A stretch of DNA of 64,000 bases, from positions 124,001-188,000 of the forward strand of contig NZ_FRDF01000002.1 in NCBI RefSeq assembly GCF_900143235.1. Direction: 5' to 3'. Each line of letters starts with the position of its first letter. Within the stretch, counting starts at the first letter, position 1. This document shows, piece by piece, positions 1 to 9,524 of this stretch. Under the pieces are notes generated by a model. It was not told where the DNA came from. It saw nothing but the letters and a program-made list of their open reading frames with translations, and searched no databases. Source of the stretch: Erythrobacter sanguineus (GTDB lineage: Bacteria > Pseudomonadota > Alphaproteobacteria > Sphingomonadales > Sphingomonadaceae). The translations under genes were made by a program, and so were the position numbers.

Positions 1-1121
1 GACAGATGATCAGTCTGGACGCAGGCGATTTCCTGCCCGACGAGCTGTCCAGAATTCTTGCCACCTTGCGCGATCAGGCCAATTTCATGCCGACCAGGCA
101 GCTTGATTCCGTGCTGAAATCGGAATGGGGGCCGGACTGGCGCAAGCAGTTTCGCTGGTTCAACCCCCGCCCGATCGCTGCCGCCAGCATCGGGCAGGTG
201 CACAAGGCGCTGACCCGCGATGGCGAGGAACTGGCGATCAAGGTGCAATATCCCGGCGTCGCCAAAAGCATCGACAGCGATGTCGACAATGTCATCACCC
301 TGCTGAAAATTGCCGGGTTCGCCCCGCCCGAACTGGAGATGGAAAAGCTGATGGCCGCCGCCAAGCAGCAGCTCCACGAGGAAGCCGATTACCAGCGCGA
401 AGGCGAACAGATGGCACTGTATCGTGAACGGCTGGCGGGTGTGGAAGGCTTTGTCGTGCCGCGCCTGCACGAAGGCCTGACCCGCGGATCAATCCTGGCG
501 ATGAGTTTTGAAGATGGCGTTTCGATCGAGGAACTCGGGCAGGAGCCGCCCGAACGCCGCGATGAAGTCTTTGCCCGGCTGATCCGGCTGGTGACGCGCG
601 AATTGTTCGATTTCGGGCTGATGCAGACCGATCCCAACTTCGCCAATTTCCGCTATCGGCGCGAGACGGGCGAGATCGTGCTTCTCGATTTCGGGGCATG
701 CCGCCCGGTCGATCCGGCGGTTGCCAATGGCTATCGCAAGATGCTGCTCGCAGGGCTTGAAGGCAATCCGCAGGAGGTGCTTGTGGCCACGATCGAGGCC
801 GGATTCATGATGCCGATCGTCGCGGAAAAGCACCCCGAACGGGTGAACAGGATGATCGACATCGTCATCAACGAAATGCGCGAGGATGCCCCGTTCGATT
901 TTGGCGACCGGGCCTTCATCCCGTTGCTGCGCGAAGAAGGCTATGCCATCGCGCAGGACAAGGACACCTGGGCCTTTCCGCCGATCGAAACCCTGTTCGT
1001 GCAACGCAAGGTATCGGGCACTGCGCTGTTGGGCGCGCGGCTCAAGGCCAAGGTCAATATCCGCCGGATCACCGAGGAAGTGCTCGCCAGCACCGCCCCA
1101 CTGCCAGCCGCCGCAGCCTGA
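1..1121 (+). CDS. ABC1/UbiB-family atypical kinase, 5' end missing
   Basis: C-terminal part of an ABC1 (AarF/UbiB/COQ8) atypical kinase. The window opens inside the gene: bases 1-5 read in frame as the end of a Gly codon followed by Gln, immediately before Met-Ile-Ser-Leu-Asp, which fits the family KxGQ motif lying just off the edge. Visible motifs are an AASIGQVH segment, the nucleotide-binding lysine in ELAIKVQYPG, and the metal-binding LLDFGACR segment. The segment corresponding to the catalytic loop reads QTDPNFANF, where Asp-Pro-x-x-x-Asn is kept. Members support ubiquinone biosynthesis or lipid homeostasis. The Met at base 6 is internal and should not be taken as the start. Confidence 0.85.
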   Translation, partial: QMISLDAGDFLPDELSRILATLRDQANFMPTRQLDSVLKSEWGPDWRKQFRWFNPRPIAAASIGQVHKALTRDGEELAIKVQYPGVAKSIDSDVDNVITLLKIAGFAPPELEMEKLMAAAKQQLHEEADYQREGEQMALYRERLAGVEGFVVPRLHEGLTRGSILAMSFEDGVSIEELGQEPPERRDEVFARLIRLVTRELFDFGLMQTDPNFANFRYRRETGEIVLLDFGACRPVDPAVANGYRKMLLAGLEGNPQEVLVATIEAGFMMPIVAEKHPERVNRMIDIVINEMREDAPFDFGDRAFIPLLREEGYAIAQDKDTWAFPPIETLFVQRKVSGTALLGARLKAKVNIRRITEEVLASTAPLPAAAA

Positions 1122-1248
1122 TCTGTCGGGGCTCCGTCCAGATGCTCGGCCTGCCCCGATATTTCCTGCTATCATGCTGATTTACAGCTTTTTAAAGTTG
1201 TAATATTGTTGGCTGGACATATCGGCGCACCCGTAATAACACGCAGTC

Positions 1249-1749
1249 ATGCAGGCGAGTGGGCACGATCAATTGTCGGTGCTGTTCGTGTGTCTGGGCA
1301 ATATTTGCCGGTCACCGATGGCAGAAGGCGCATTCCGCGCAGCAGCGGCGCGTCACGGGCTGGAATGCCATGTCGATTCGGCCGGAACTGCGTCCTATCA
1401 CATCGGCAACCGGCCCGATCCGCGCGCCATTGCCACCGCTCGCGACAGGGGGGTCGATATCGGCGGACAGGCCGCCCGCCAGATCGCGCGCGAGGATTTT
1501 TTCCGCTTCACCCACATCCTCGCCATGGACGAGGCCAATCTGGCAGGCATCCGGGCGCAGACCCCGCGCGATAAGACCGCCCGGATCGCATTGCTGATGG
1601 ACGTGCTTGAAGACCGCAGGGGCCAGTCCATCCCCGATCCCTATTATGGTGACGAGGCGCAGTTCGCCAGCGTCTGGGACGAAATCGCCGAGGCTGCCGA
1701 AGGCCTTGCCCTCCGCTTTGCGCGCGAAGGTATCCACGCGGTGCTTTAA
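1249..1749 (+). CDS. Low-molecular-weight protein-tyrosine phosphatase
   Basis: 166-residue cytoplasmic phosphatase. The P-loop CLGNICRS (Cys15 nucleophile to Ser22) fits the CX5RS signature, and a DPYY segment at about residue 130 supplies the general-acid aspartate, so the enzyme looks intact. In this family substrates are phosphotyrosine proteins, sometimes polysaccharide tyrosine kinases, but no such kinase lies nearby. There is no clear ribosome-binding site before the ATG, so the start is tentative. A palindromic repeat begins one base after the stop codon and may serve as the transcript end facing recG. Confidence 0.88.
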   Translation: MQASGHDQLSVLFVCLGNICRSPMAEGAFRAAAARHGLECHVDSAGTASYHIGNRPDPRAIATARDRGVDIGGQAARQIAREDFFRFTHILAMDEANLAGIRAQTPRDKTARIALLMDVLEDRRGQSIPDPYYGDEAQFASVWDEIAEAAEGLALRFAREGIHAVL

Positions 1750-1750
1750 T

Positions 1751-1793
1751 GCGTTTTCGAGCCGGGTGGAACGCCCGGAGGCTCGGAAAACGC
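1751..1793. repeat. REP-like palindromic repeat, copy A
   Basis: A 43-base imperfect palindrome with arms GCGTTTTCGAGCC and GGCTCGGAAAACGC around a GC-rich centre. Its reverse complement matches the two copies near 15.4 kb at about 40 of 43 positions. It begins directly after the phosphatase stop codon and lies between convergent genes, a typical site for REP-like elements that act as terminators or mRNA stabilisers. Confidence 0.75.
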
Positions 1794-1820
1794 GGTCATC
1801 CAGAAATCTGGAGCAATATT

Positions 1821-3905
1821 CTAGCCGCCGCGCAGCAGCTGCACGCCCCAGTCCCGTTCGAACAGATAAAGCAGCAGCCGCGCCGCCTCGCCGCGGGCGC
1901 TGGTCAGCCCGCCGTCACGCTCCATCAGCAAGCGGGCATCGGCATGGGCCAGCGGCAGCATGCGCTGCACCTGATCGAGGCTGGCGATGTGAAACGCCGC
2001 CTCACCCGATTGCCTTGTGCCAAGCAATTCGCCGCCGCCGCGCAGCGCGAGATCTTCTTCGGCGATGCGGAACCCATCCTGCGTCTCGCGCATCAGCGCC
2101 AGCCGCGCGCGGCCCGTTTCGGACAATTCGCCGCCCCGCAGCAGCAGGCAGGTGGATTTCTCGGCCCCCCGCCCCACCCGGCCGCGCAACTGGTGCAGCT
2201 GGGCAAGACCGAACCGTTCGGCCTGTTCGATCACCATCAGCGTGGCCGCCGGCACATCCACGCCGACCTCGATCACCGTGGTCGCCACCAGCAGCCGGGC
2301 CTGCCCGCTGGCGAAACGTTCCATCGCCGCATCCTTGACCTCGGGCCGCAGCTGGCCGTGAACCAGCACCACCGCATCGCCGAACCGCTCTTTCAGACCG
2401 GCATAGCGGGCCTCGGCAGCGGCGATGTCGGCCAGATCGGGCACCCCGTCGATCTCGCGCACCATCGGGCAGACCCAGTAGGCCTGCTGCCCCCCGGCAA
2501 GATGCCGTGCGAGCCCTTCGACCACGTCCTCCATCCGATCCTGCGGTATCACGCGGGTGTCGATCGCCTGCCGTCCGGGGGGCAGTTCATCCAGCCGGCT
2601 CACGTCCATCTCGCCATATTGCGCCAGCGTAAGCGAGCGCGGGATCGGGGTTGCTGTCATCGCAAGCGTATGCGGCGCACGGCGGCCTTTCGCGGCCAGC
2701 GCCAGCCGCTGCGCGACGCCAAAGCGGTGCTGTTCGTCAACCACCACCAGCCCCAGATCGCGGTAATTCACCGTGTCCTGAAAGATCGCGTGGGTGCCGA
2801 CCAGCAGCTGGATCGAGCCATCCATCAGGCCGATCAGGATGCTTTCGCGTTCCCGGCCTTTCGCACGCCCGGTCAGCAGCGCGATTTCCACCCCGGTGGG
2901 CCGCAACATGGTGCGCAGGGTTTCGAAATGCTGGCGGGAAAGGATTTCGGTCGGGGCGAGCAGCGCGGCCTGCTTGCCCGCCTCGACCGCGGTCAGCATG
3001 GCGTTGAGGGCCACCACGGTCTTGCCCGCGCCGACATCACCTTGCAGCAGCCGCAGCATCGGGGCTTCCTGCGCCATATCGCCTTCGATCTCGGCGATCG
3101 ACCGCGCCTGCGCGCCGGTCAGCGCGAAGGGCAGTTGCAGCTTTGCCCGCAAGGCTCCGTCGCCCACCAAGGCTTGCCCGCGTCTGCGCCGCCCTTCGGC
3201 CTTGACCAGCAGCAGCGCGAGGCTGTTGGCGAGCAATTCGTCATAGGCCAGCCGATCACGCGCCTTGTCATCGGTGCTTTGGTGGGCCGTGCGCAGTCCA
3301 TCGCGCCATGCGGGCCATCCCGCCTTGGCAAGCTGTCCGGGTTCGATCCATTCGGGCAGTTCCGGCAGCCGCGCCAGCGCCTGTTCCACCAGTCCGGCAA
3401 TGCGCGGCTGGGTCAGCCCTTCGGACAGGCGATAGACCGGCTCTGACAAGCGGCCCATGTTGGCAGCGCTTTCCACCTCGACATGATCGGGATGGACGAT
3501 CTGCAGCATGTCGCCATAGCGATCGAGCCGCCCGGCGATCCACCGCGTCTCCCCCACCGGCAGCAGCTTTTTCGCGGTGTAGGCGGCCTTGCCGAACCAT
3601 GTCAGCGCGCAGATATTTCCTGCCGCATCCTGCGCCAGCACCCGGTACGGCCCGCGGCTTCCAGGGCGCGAGGCGCGGTGTTCCACCGGGGTCAGCGCGA
3701 TGATCACCTGCTCGCCCTCGCCCCCCTCGTCCAGATCGGCAATCGCGTGGCGGCTGACAAAGCGTTCGGGCAGGTGATAGGCAACATCCTTGACCCGCGC
3801 GAGGCCCAGCTTGCCGAGCGGCTTCATCAGCTTCGGTCCGACGCCTTCAAACGTCTCGACTTCGGCGAACAGCGGATTGAGTTCTTCAGGGCGCATTGCG
3901 CGCAT
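1821..3905 (-). CDS. recG: ATP-dependent DNA helicase RecG
   Basis: 694-residue RecG, which remodels stalled replication forks and branch-migrates Holliday junctions. The N-terminal wedge (OB-fold) region covers roughly residues 20-170. The helicase core has Walker A GDVGAGKT at 289-296 and the DEQH box at 390-393, followed by TATPIPR and a C-terminal helicase domain with a QLRGRVGRG segment. The length is normal for alphaproteobacterial RecG. It converges on the phosphatase gene and is divergent from sdhE and mfd, grouping two branch-structure/transcription-collision helicases. Either of two close Met codons (positions 1 and 4) could be the start. Confidence 0.95.
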   Translation of the reverse strand: MRAMRPEELNPLFAEVETFEGVGPKLMKPLGKLGLARVKDVAYHLPERFVSRHAIADLDEGGEGEQVIIALTPVEHRASRPGSRGPYRVLAQDAAGNICALTWFGKAAYTAKKLLPVGETRWIAGRLDRYGDMLQIVHPDHVEVESAANMGRLSEPVYRLSEGLTQPRIAGLVEQALARLPELPEWIEPGQLAKAGWPAWRDGLRTAHQSTDDKARDRLAYDELLANSLALLLVKAEGRRRRGQALVGDGALRAKLQLPFALTGAQARSIAEIEGDMAQEAPMLRLLQGDVGAGKTVVALNAMLTAVEAGKQAALLAPTEILSRQHFETLRTMLRPTGVEIALLTGRAKGRERESILIGLMDGSIQLLVGTHAIFQDTVNYRDLGLVVVDEQHRFGVAQRLALAAKGRRAPHTLAMTATPIPRSLTLAQYGEMDVSRLDELPPGRQAIDTRVIPQDRMEDVVEGLARHLAGGQQAYWVCPMVREIDGVPDLADIAAAEARYAGLKERFGDAVVLVHGQLRPEVKDAAMERFASGQARLLVATTVIEVGVDVPAATLMVIEQAERFGLAQLHQLRGRVGRGAEKSTCLLLRGGELSETGRARLALMRETQDGFRIAEEDLALRGGGELLGTRQSGEAAFHIASLDQVQRMLPLAHADARLLMERDGGLTSARGEAARLLLYLFERDWGVQLLRGG

Positions 3906-3970
3906 TCGCTATCACCACTGCTGCGTCTTTGCGAGTTGAAGCGGCGCAGACCTGTGGCTAGGTGAGCGGG

Positions 3971-4264
3971 ATGACTGACACCCCCTCTTCCGACCAGCGC
4001 CCCCTCGCAGCAAGAATGGCGCGGGCAAAGTTCCGCAGCTGGCATCGCGGCACGCGCGAGGCGGATTACATGATCGGCGGTTTCTATGATCGCTACCATG
4101 CGACATGGACCGAGGCCGAACTGGCGTGGTTCGAAGCCCTGCTGGACGAAGATGATGTCGACGTGATGGCCTGGGCGCTTGGCTCTGCGGCACCACCGGA
4201 ACATCTGGCCGGCGATCTGCTCACCGCCATGCAGAAACTCGATTACGTTGAGATTCCCCGCTAG
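3971..4264 (+). CDS. sdhE: SdhE-type FAD assembly factor
   Basis: 97-residue member of the SdhE/Sdh5/YgfY family, which promotes covalent attachment of FAD to the succinate dehydrogenase flavoprotein. The signature RGxxE is present (Arg26, Gly27, Glu30). The remainder is the expected small helical bundle, rich in acidic residues (a LLDEDDVDV segment). A GTG nine bases upstream is an alternative start; the ATG at 3971 is preferred because AGGTGAG sits just upstream. It is divergent from recG and followed 64 bases later by mfd, so the two may be cotranscribed. Confidence 0.85.
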   Translation: MTDTPSSDQRPLAARMARAKFRSWHRGTREADYMIGGFYDRYHATWTEAELAWFEALLDEDDVDVMAWALGSAAPPEHLAGDLLTAMQKLDYVEIPR

Positions 4265-4328
4265 GGGCGCACCGGCTCCGCCTGCTGAAGGGAACCTCCC
4301 CCGGCGGCGGGGCTTGACTGGATAGACC

Positions 4329-7300
4329 ATGCCCGACCTTTCCCGCATCCTTGCCGCGCGCGAGCCGCTGACCCTGTCCTCGCTGCCGCGCGGCAGCCTG
4401 CCGCTGGTGCTGGCGGATCTTGCGCGCGCGGCGCAGGGCGTGAAAGGCGGGCAGCGCGCGGTGTTCATCGCGCCGGACGAGGCAGCAATGCGCGCCGCGG
4501 CCGAGGCGGCCCGGTTCTTCGCGCCCGAAGTCGAGGTGCTGACCTTCCCGGCGTGGGATTGCCTGCCCTATGACCGCGCCAGCCCCGCCCTGTCGATCAG
4601 CGCCGAACGGCTGGCGACGCTGCACCGCCTGCAGAATCCGGCGGCTGGCGCGCAATTGCTGGTCACCACGGTCAATGCCGTGCTCCAGCGGGTGATTACC
4701 CCGTTCCGGGTGCGCGAATCTGTGCGCGAATTCCGCCCCGGCGTGCAAATCGGGCATGACAGTCTTGCCGCGCTGCTGACCCGGCAGGGCTATTCACGCA
4801 CCGATACCGTGATCGACCACGGCGAATTTGCGGTGCGCGGGTCAATCATCGATATCTTCCCCTCCAGCCTCGATGCGGGGCTCAGGCTCGATTTCTTCGG
4901 GGATGAACTGGAAAGCCTGCGCCTGTTCGACCCCGCCACTCAGCTGACCGTCGAGCGGGTCGATTCGCATCTGCTGCTGCCCGCGTCCGAGGCGCTGGTG
5001 GACGAAGACAGCATCAAACGGTTCCGCAGCCGTTACCGCGAGATGTTTGGCGCCAATGCCACGCAGGATCCGCTATACGAGGCGGTGTCCGATGGGCGGC
5101 GGCTGGCGGGCATGGAGCACTGGCTGCCGCTGTTCGAGGAACGGCTGGCCACCATATTCGATCATCTGGGCGCGCAGGATCTGGTGGTGATCGATCAGGC
5201 CGCGCTGGGCGCGGCCGAGGAACGGCTGACCGATATTGCCGATTACCACGCCCAACGCGGGCGGATCGCGGGAGAACGCAAGGGCAGTTACCGCCCGCTC
5301 AGCCCCGATGCGCTCTATCTTGCCCGCGCCGAGTTCGACGCCGCGCTTGCCGCCGCCCCGGCCCACCGCGCCAGCGGCTTTGCCGCCGATGAAGGCGCGG
5401 CCACCATCGATTTCGGGTTCCGTTCCGCGCGCGATTTTGCGCCCGAACGCGGCCGGGCCGAAAATGTCTATGAAGCCGCCGCTGCGCATTTGCAGGCTGT
5501 CGCCAAGGGCGGGCGCAAGCCCTTGTTCGCGGCCTATTCCACCGGCAGCGCGCGCCGCATCGCGTCGATCCTGGAAGAGGCCGGCGCGCCCACCGTGCTG
5601 GCGACCAGCTGGCAGCAGGGGCTGGGTCTGGCCGCAAAAGGCAAGGTCGCGGTTGTCGTCCTGCCGCTGGAAACCGGCTTTGCCAGCGACACGCTCGAAC
5701 TCCTGACCGAAGCCGACGTGCTGGGCGACCGGCTGGTTCGGCGCAAGAAGAAGCGCAAGGATTCCGACGCTTTCCTTGCCGAACTTCAGGCCTTGTCGCG
5801 CGGCGATCTGGTGGTTCATATCGAACACGGAATCGGGCGCTATCTCGGGCTCGAACCGATCCCGGTGGGCAAGAGCCAGCATGATTGCGTCGCGCTGGAA
5901 TATGCCGGCGGAGACAAGCTGTTCATCCCGGTCGAAAACATCGACGTTCTCAGCCGCTACGGATCATCCGAACAGGCCGTCCCTCTGGATCGGCTGGGCG
6001 GTGAGGCATGGCAGCGCCGCCGCGCCAGGCTGAAAGAGCGCATTACCGCCATAGCGGGCGAACTGATGCAGGTCGCCGCCGCCCGCGCGCTGCGCAAGGC
6101 CCCGGTGCTGGCCAGCGAGGAAGCCAGCCTCAACCAGTTCACAGACCGTTTCCCGTGGTCTGAGACCGAGGATCAGGAACGCGCCATCGCCGATGTGCTG
6201 GGCGATCTGGAAAGCGGCCGCCCGATGGACCGGCTGGTGTGCGGCGATGTCGGCTTCGGCAAGACCGAGGTGGCCTTGCGCGCGGCATTTGTGGCGGCGA
6301 TGGCCGGGCAGCAGGTGGCGATTGTCGCCCCCACCACCCTCCTCGCCCGCCAGCATTACCAGAATTTTGCCGAACGCTTTGCCGGCTTCCCCTTGAAGGT
6401 CGGGCGATTGTCCCGGCTGGTCGCGGCCAAGGAAGCGACCGAGACCCGCGAAGGGCTGGAAAGCGGTCAGATCGATCTGGTCGTCGGCACCCATGCGATC
6501 CTTTCGAAGTCCACCAGGTTCAAGAACCTGGGCCTCGTGATCGTCGATGAAGAACAGCGATTCGGCGTCACCCACAAGGAAAAGTTGAAACAGCTGCGCG
6601 CCGATGTCCATGTGCTGACCCTCACCGCCACCCCGATCCCGCGCACGCTCCAGATGGCGATGTCGGGCCTACGCGAATTGTCCACCATCCAGACCCCTCC
6701 CGTGGATCGGCTCGCGGTGCGGACCTATGTGATGGAATGGGATGACATGGTGATCCGCGAAGCGCTTTTGCGCGAACATCATCGCGGCGGGCAGAGCTTC
6801 ATCGTGGTGCCGCGCATTTCCGATATGGCCAATGTCGAGGAATGGCTGCGCGAACACGTGCCCGAGATCAAGTCGGTCTCGGCCCACGGCCAGATGTCCC
6901 CCGGCGAAGTCGAGGAACGGATGGGCGCGTTCTATGATCGCAAATATGACGTGCTGCTATCGACCACCATCGTCGAAAGCGGGCTCGACATTCCGTCCGC
7001 CAACACCATCATCATCCACCGCGCCGACCGCTTTGGCCTCGCCCAGCTTTATCAACTGCGCGGGCGCGTGGGCCGGGCGAAGCTGCGCGCCTATGCCTAT
7101 CTGACGCATGAGAAAGACGTCGCCCTGTCCGAAGTTGCGCAGAAGCGGCTGAAGGTGCTGGGCGATCTCGATTCGCTGGGCGCAGGCTTCCAGCTCGCCA
7201 GCCACGATCTGGACATTCGCGGCGCGGGCAATCTGCTCGGCGATGAACAATCGGGCCATATCCGCGAAGTCGGCTTCGAGCTCTATCAGGCGATGCTGGA

Positions 7301-7853
7301 GGAGGCGATTCTGGCCGCCAAGGCGGGCGAAATGGGGCTGGAGCCTGCGCGCGACAAGGTCTCACCCCAGATCACCGTCGATGCGCCGATCATGATTCCC
7401 GAGGATTACGTGCCCGATCTGGCGGTGCGCATGGCGCTCTATCGCCGTCTCAATCAAGCCGATGGGCAGAACGAGATCGAAAGCCTTGCCGCCGAGATGA
7501 TCGACCGTTTCGGCGACCTGCCGCAGCCCACGAAAAACCTCATCCGCCTGATCGAGATCAAGCATCAGGCGATCGGTGCCAACATCGCCAAGATCGACGT
7601 CGGCGCGCGCGGCACGCTGGTGACCTTCCACAAGGACGACTTCCCCGATCCGCTGGGCCTGATAGCCTATGTCGAGCGGCTCAATGATGGCGGCAAGGAC
7701 ACCGCCAAGCTGCGCCCCGACATGAAATTGGTGATCAACCGCGCATGGGGCGATCCGCAAAGCCGGTTGAACGGCCTGTTCCAGCTGACCAAGGGGCTGA
7801 GCGGAATCGTGAAGAAAGCGGCGAAGGCGAAGCGGGAAAAAGCCGCGGCCTGA
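4329..7853 (+). CDS. mfd: Transcription-repair coupling factor Mfd
   Basis: 1174-residue Mfd, which displaces RNA polymerase stalled at DNA lesions and recruits UvrA. The N-terminal UvrB-like region covers about residues 1-340. It is followed by the RNA polymerase-interaction domain (about 480-550, containing GDLVVHIEHGIGRY), the RecG-like translocase core with Walker A GDVGFGKT at 639-646 and DEEQ at 740-743, and a C-terminal D7 (TRCF) domain. Length and motif order are standard, and the frame is open throughout. Confidence 0.96.
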   Translation: MPDLSRILAAREPLTLSSLPRGSLPLVLADLARAAQGVKGGQRAVFIAPDEAAMRAAAEAARFFAPEVEVLTFPAWDCLPYDRASPALSISAERLATLHRLQNPAAGAQLLVTTVNAVLQRVITPFRVRESVREFRPGVQIGHDSLAALLTRQGYSRTDTVIDHGEFAVRGSIIDIFPSSLDAGLRLDFFGDELESLRLFDPATQLTVERVDSHLLLPASEALVDEDSIKRFRSRYREMFGANATQDPLYEAVSDGRRLAGMEHWLPLFEERLATIFDHLGAQDLVVIDQAALGAAEERLTDIADYHAQRGRIAGERKGSYRPLSPDALYLARAEFDAALAAAPAHRASGFAADEGAATIDFGFRSARDFAPERGRAENVYEAAAAHLQAVAKGGRKPLFAAYSTGSARRIASILEEAGAPTVLATSWQQGLGLAAKGKVAVVVLPLETGFASDTLELLTEADVLGDRLVRRKKKRKDSDAFLAELQALSRGDLVVHIEHGIGRYLGLEPIPVGKSQHDCVALEYAGGDKLFIPVENIDVLSRYGSSEQAVPLDRLGGEAWQRRRARLKERITAIAGELMQVAAARALRKAPVLASEEASLNQFTDRFPWSETEDQERAIADVLGDLESGRPMDRLVCGDVGFGKTEVALRAAFVAAMAGQQVAIVAPTTLLARQHYQNFAERFAGFPLKVGRLSRLVAAKEATETREGLESGQIDLVVGTHAILSKSTRFKNLGLVIVDEEQRFGVTHKEKLKQLRADVHVLTLTATPIPRTLQMAMSGLRELSTIQTPPVDRLAVRTYVMEWDDMVIREALLREHHRGGQSFIVVPRISDMANVEEWLREHVPEIKSVSAHGQMSPGEVEERMGAFYDRKYDVLLSTTIVESGLDIPSANTIIIHRADRFGLAQLYQLRGRVGRAKLRAYAYLTHEKDVALSEVAQKRLKVLGDLDSLGAGFQLASHDLDIRGAGNLLGDEQSGHIREVGFELYQAMLEEAILAAKAGEMGLEPARDKVSPQITVDAPIMIPEDYVPDLAVRMALYRRLNQADGQNEIESLAAEMIDRFGDLPQPTKNLIRLIEIKHQAIGANIAKIDVGARGTLVTFHKDDFPDPLGLIAYVERLNDGGKDTAKLRPDMKLVINRAWGDPQSRLNGLFQLTKGLSGIVKKAAKAKREKAAA

Positions 7854-7980
7854 TCACCGAAAGGCGGGTTTGCAGGAACAAAGCCACACCCGGCGAAGCG
7901 CAGCCCATTGCGGACCTGCGGCGCAACCTATATCGCCTTGCAACGTGACGTGAAAATTATGCAAGGTCGAAAGAGCAGCG

Positions 7981-9393
7981 GTGAATCGGCTCGATCAAAA
8001 ACTGATCTCGATCTGGACGCGCTGGGGCAAGCGGGTGCTGCCTTTTGCCGATGCAGCCGATGACAATCTGCCCCTGTCGCGCCTGCTGCGTCTTTCGCTG
8101 ATCCAGTTCTCGGTCGGAATATCGCTTACCCTGCTGGTCGGCACGCTCAACCGGGTGATGATCGTCGAGCTTGAGGTTGCATCGACGATTGTCGGCGTGA
8201 TGCTGGCCCTGCCCCTGCTTTTCGCGCCTTTTCGTGCGCTGATCGGCTTTCGCTCGGACACGCATAGATCGGCGCTTGGCTGGCGCCGGGTGCCCTACAT
8301 CTATCGCGGCACCATGATCCAGTTCGGCGGCCTTGCGCTGATGCCCTTTGCACTGCTGGTTCTTTCAGGCGCGCTGCAATCGGCCGATTGGCCGTCATGG
8401 ATCGGGCAGATCAGTGCAGCGGCTGCGATCCTGCTGGTCGGGGTCGGCGTGCATATCACGCAAACGGTGGGCCTTGCGCTGGCGACCGATCTGGCGCGCG
8501 AAGACCAGCAGGCCAATGTGGTCGGGCTGATGTATGTCAGCCTGCTGGTTGGTTCGATTGTCGCGGCGCTGGCGTTTGGAGCATTTCTTGCCGATTTCAC
8601 CCCGGGCCGCCTGATTCAGGTGATTCAGGCCTGCGCCTTGATTACCCTGTTGCTCAACCTGATCGCGACATGGAAACAGGAGGCGCTGAACTCGGGCGGT
8701 TTGATGGCCGATCAGGCTGCAGCCCCCGCGACCTTCCGGCAAAGCTGGGACATGTTCATTGTGCAGGGTCAGGCCCGGCGGCGTCTGCTGGTGATCGGCG
8801 TCGGGACGCTGGCCTTCACCATGTCGGATGTGCTGCTTGAACCCTATGGCGGTCAGACGCTGGGCCTCGGGGTGGGCACGACCACCCGGCTGACGGCCAT
8901 CCTTGCGGGCGGCAGTCTGGTGGGATTTACCATGGCATCACAGATACTCAGCCGCGGCAGTGATCCGGTGAGGATGTCCGGCGTGGGCGCACTGATGGGC
9001 TTGCCCGCCTTCGCGATGATCATCGCCGCAGCGCCGATGCAGTCTGCCTCGGTGTTCTCGATCGGGGTGCTGCTGATCGGATGCGGGGCCGGCCTGTTCG
9101 GCCATGGCACGCTGACCGCGACAATGCGCCATGCCCCGAAAGGCCAGATCGGCATGGCGCTGGGTGCATGGGGGGCGGTGCAGGCAACCGCCGCCGGGAT
9201 CGGCGCTGCGATGGGCGGGATCATTCGTGATGTGGGCCGCAGCATCATTCTGTCGGACGCATGGCCACCGGTTACCAATGGATACATCCTGGTCTACCTG
9301 CTCGAGATGATCCTGCTGGCTGCGGCGCTGATCATGATGGTGCCATTGCTTCGCCGCCCCAAGGCTGTGGCCGGGGTTGCGCCGCGCGCATGA
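7981..9393 (+). CDS. pucC: PucC-family light-harvesting assembly transporter (MFS)
   Basis: 470-residue polytopic membrane protein of the PucC/LhaA/BCH branch of the major facilitator superfamily, with about 12 hydrophobic segments. Family features include an early GTLNRVMIVEL segment, an FAPFRALIGFRSD loop and LGWRRVPYIYRGT. Known members are needed for assembly of LH1 or LH2 antenna, perhaps by delivering bacteriochlorophyll. Assignment to PucC rather than LhaA rests on the adjacent LH2-type pucBA pair, which points towards it from the opposite strand across a shared terminator. In Rhodobacter pucC is cotranscribed behind pucBA, so this convergent arrangement is unusual. The start is GTG. 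The frame is intact although both antenna genes are damaged. Confidence 0.87.
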   Translation: MNRLDQKLISIWTRWGKRVLPFADAADDNLPLSRLLRLSLIQFSVGISLTLLVGTLNRVMIVELEVASTIVGVMLALPLLFAPFRALIGFRSDTHRSALGWRRVPYIYRGTMIQFGGLALMPFALLVLSGALQSADWPSWIGQISAAAAILLVGVGVHITQTVGLALATDLAREDQQANVVGLMYVSLLVGSIVAALAFGAFLADFTPGRLIQVIQACALITLLLNLIATWKQEALNSGGLMADQAAAPATFRQSWDMFIVQGQARRRLLVIGVGTLAFTMSDVLLEPYGGQTLGLGVGTTTRLTAILAGGSLVGFTMASQILSRGSDPVRMSGVGALMGLPAFAMIIAAAPMQSASVFSIGVLLIGCGAGLFGHGTLTATMRHAPKGQIGMALGAWGAVQATAAGIGAAMGGIIRDVGRSIILSDAWPPVTNGYILVYLLEMILLAAALIMMVPLLRRPKAVAGVAPRA

Positions 9394-9446
9394 GCATCCT
9401 GCCGACTTTGACCAAACCGGCGTTCTGACCCATGCGTTCGACGCAT

Positions 9447-9480
9447 AAAAAAGCCCCGGCATTGGCTGCCGGGTCTTTCT
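9447..9480. terminator. Bidirectional intrinsic terminator between pucC and pucA
   Basis: A seven-base-pair stem CCCGGCA/TGCCGGG with a five-base loop lies between a run of six A on the left and a T-rich tail TCTTTCT on the right. It can therefore terminate pucC on the plus strand and pucBA on the minus strand. A smaller palindrome, ATGCG TTCGA CGCAT, sits just to its left at 9432-9446. Confidence 0.75.
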
Positions 9481-9524
9481 GATCGTGATGCCGGCCCTTT
9501 GAAGACAGGCCGGGTTCTGACCGT

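Noticed and set aside
1749-3446. Plus-strand open frame of 565 codons
   Set aside because: It is antisense to recG; its beginning is repeat sequence and its composition is not protein-like.
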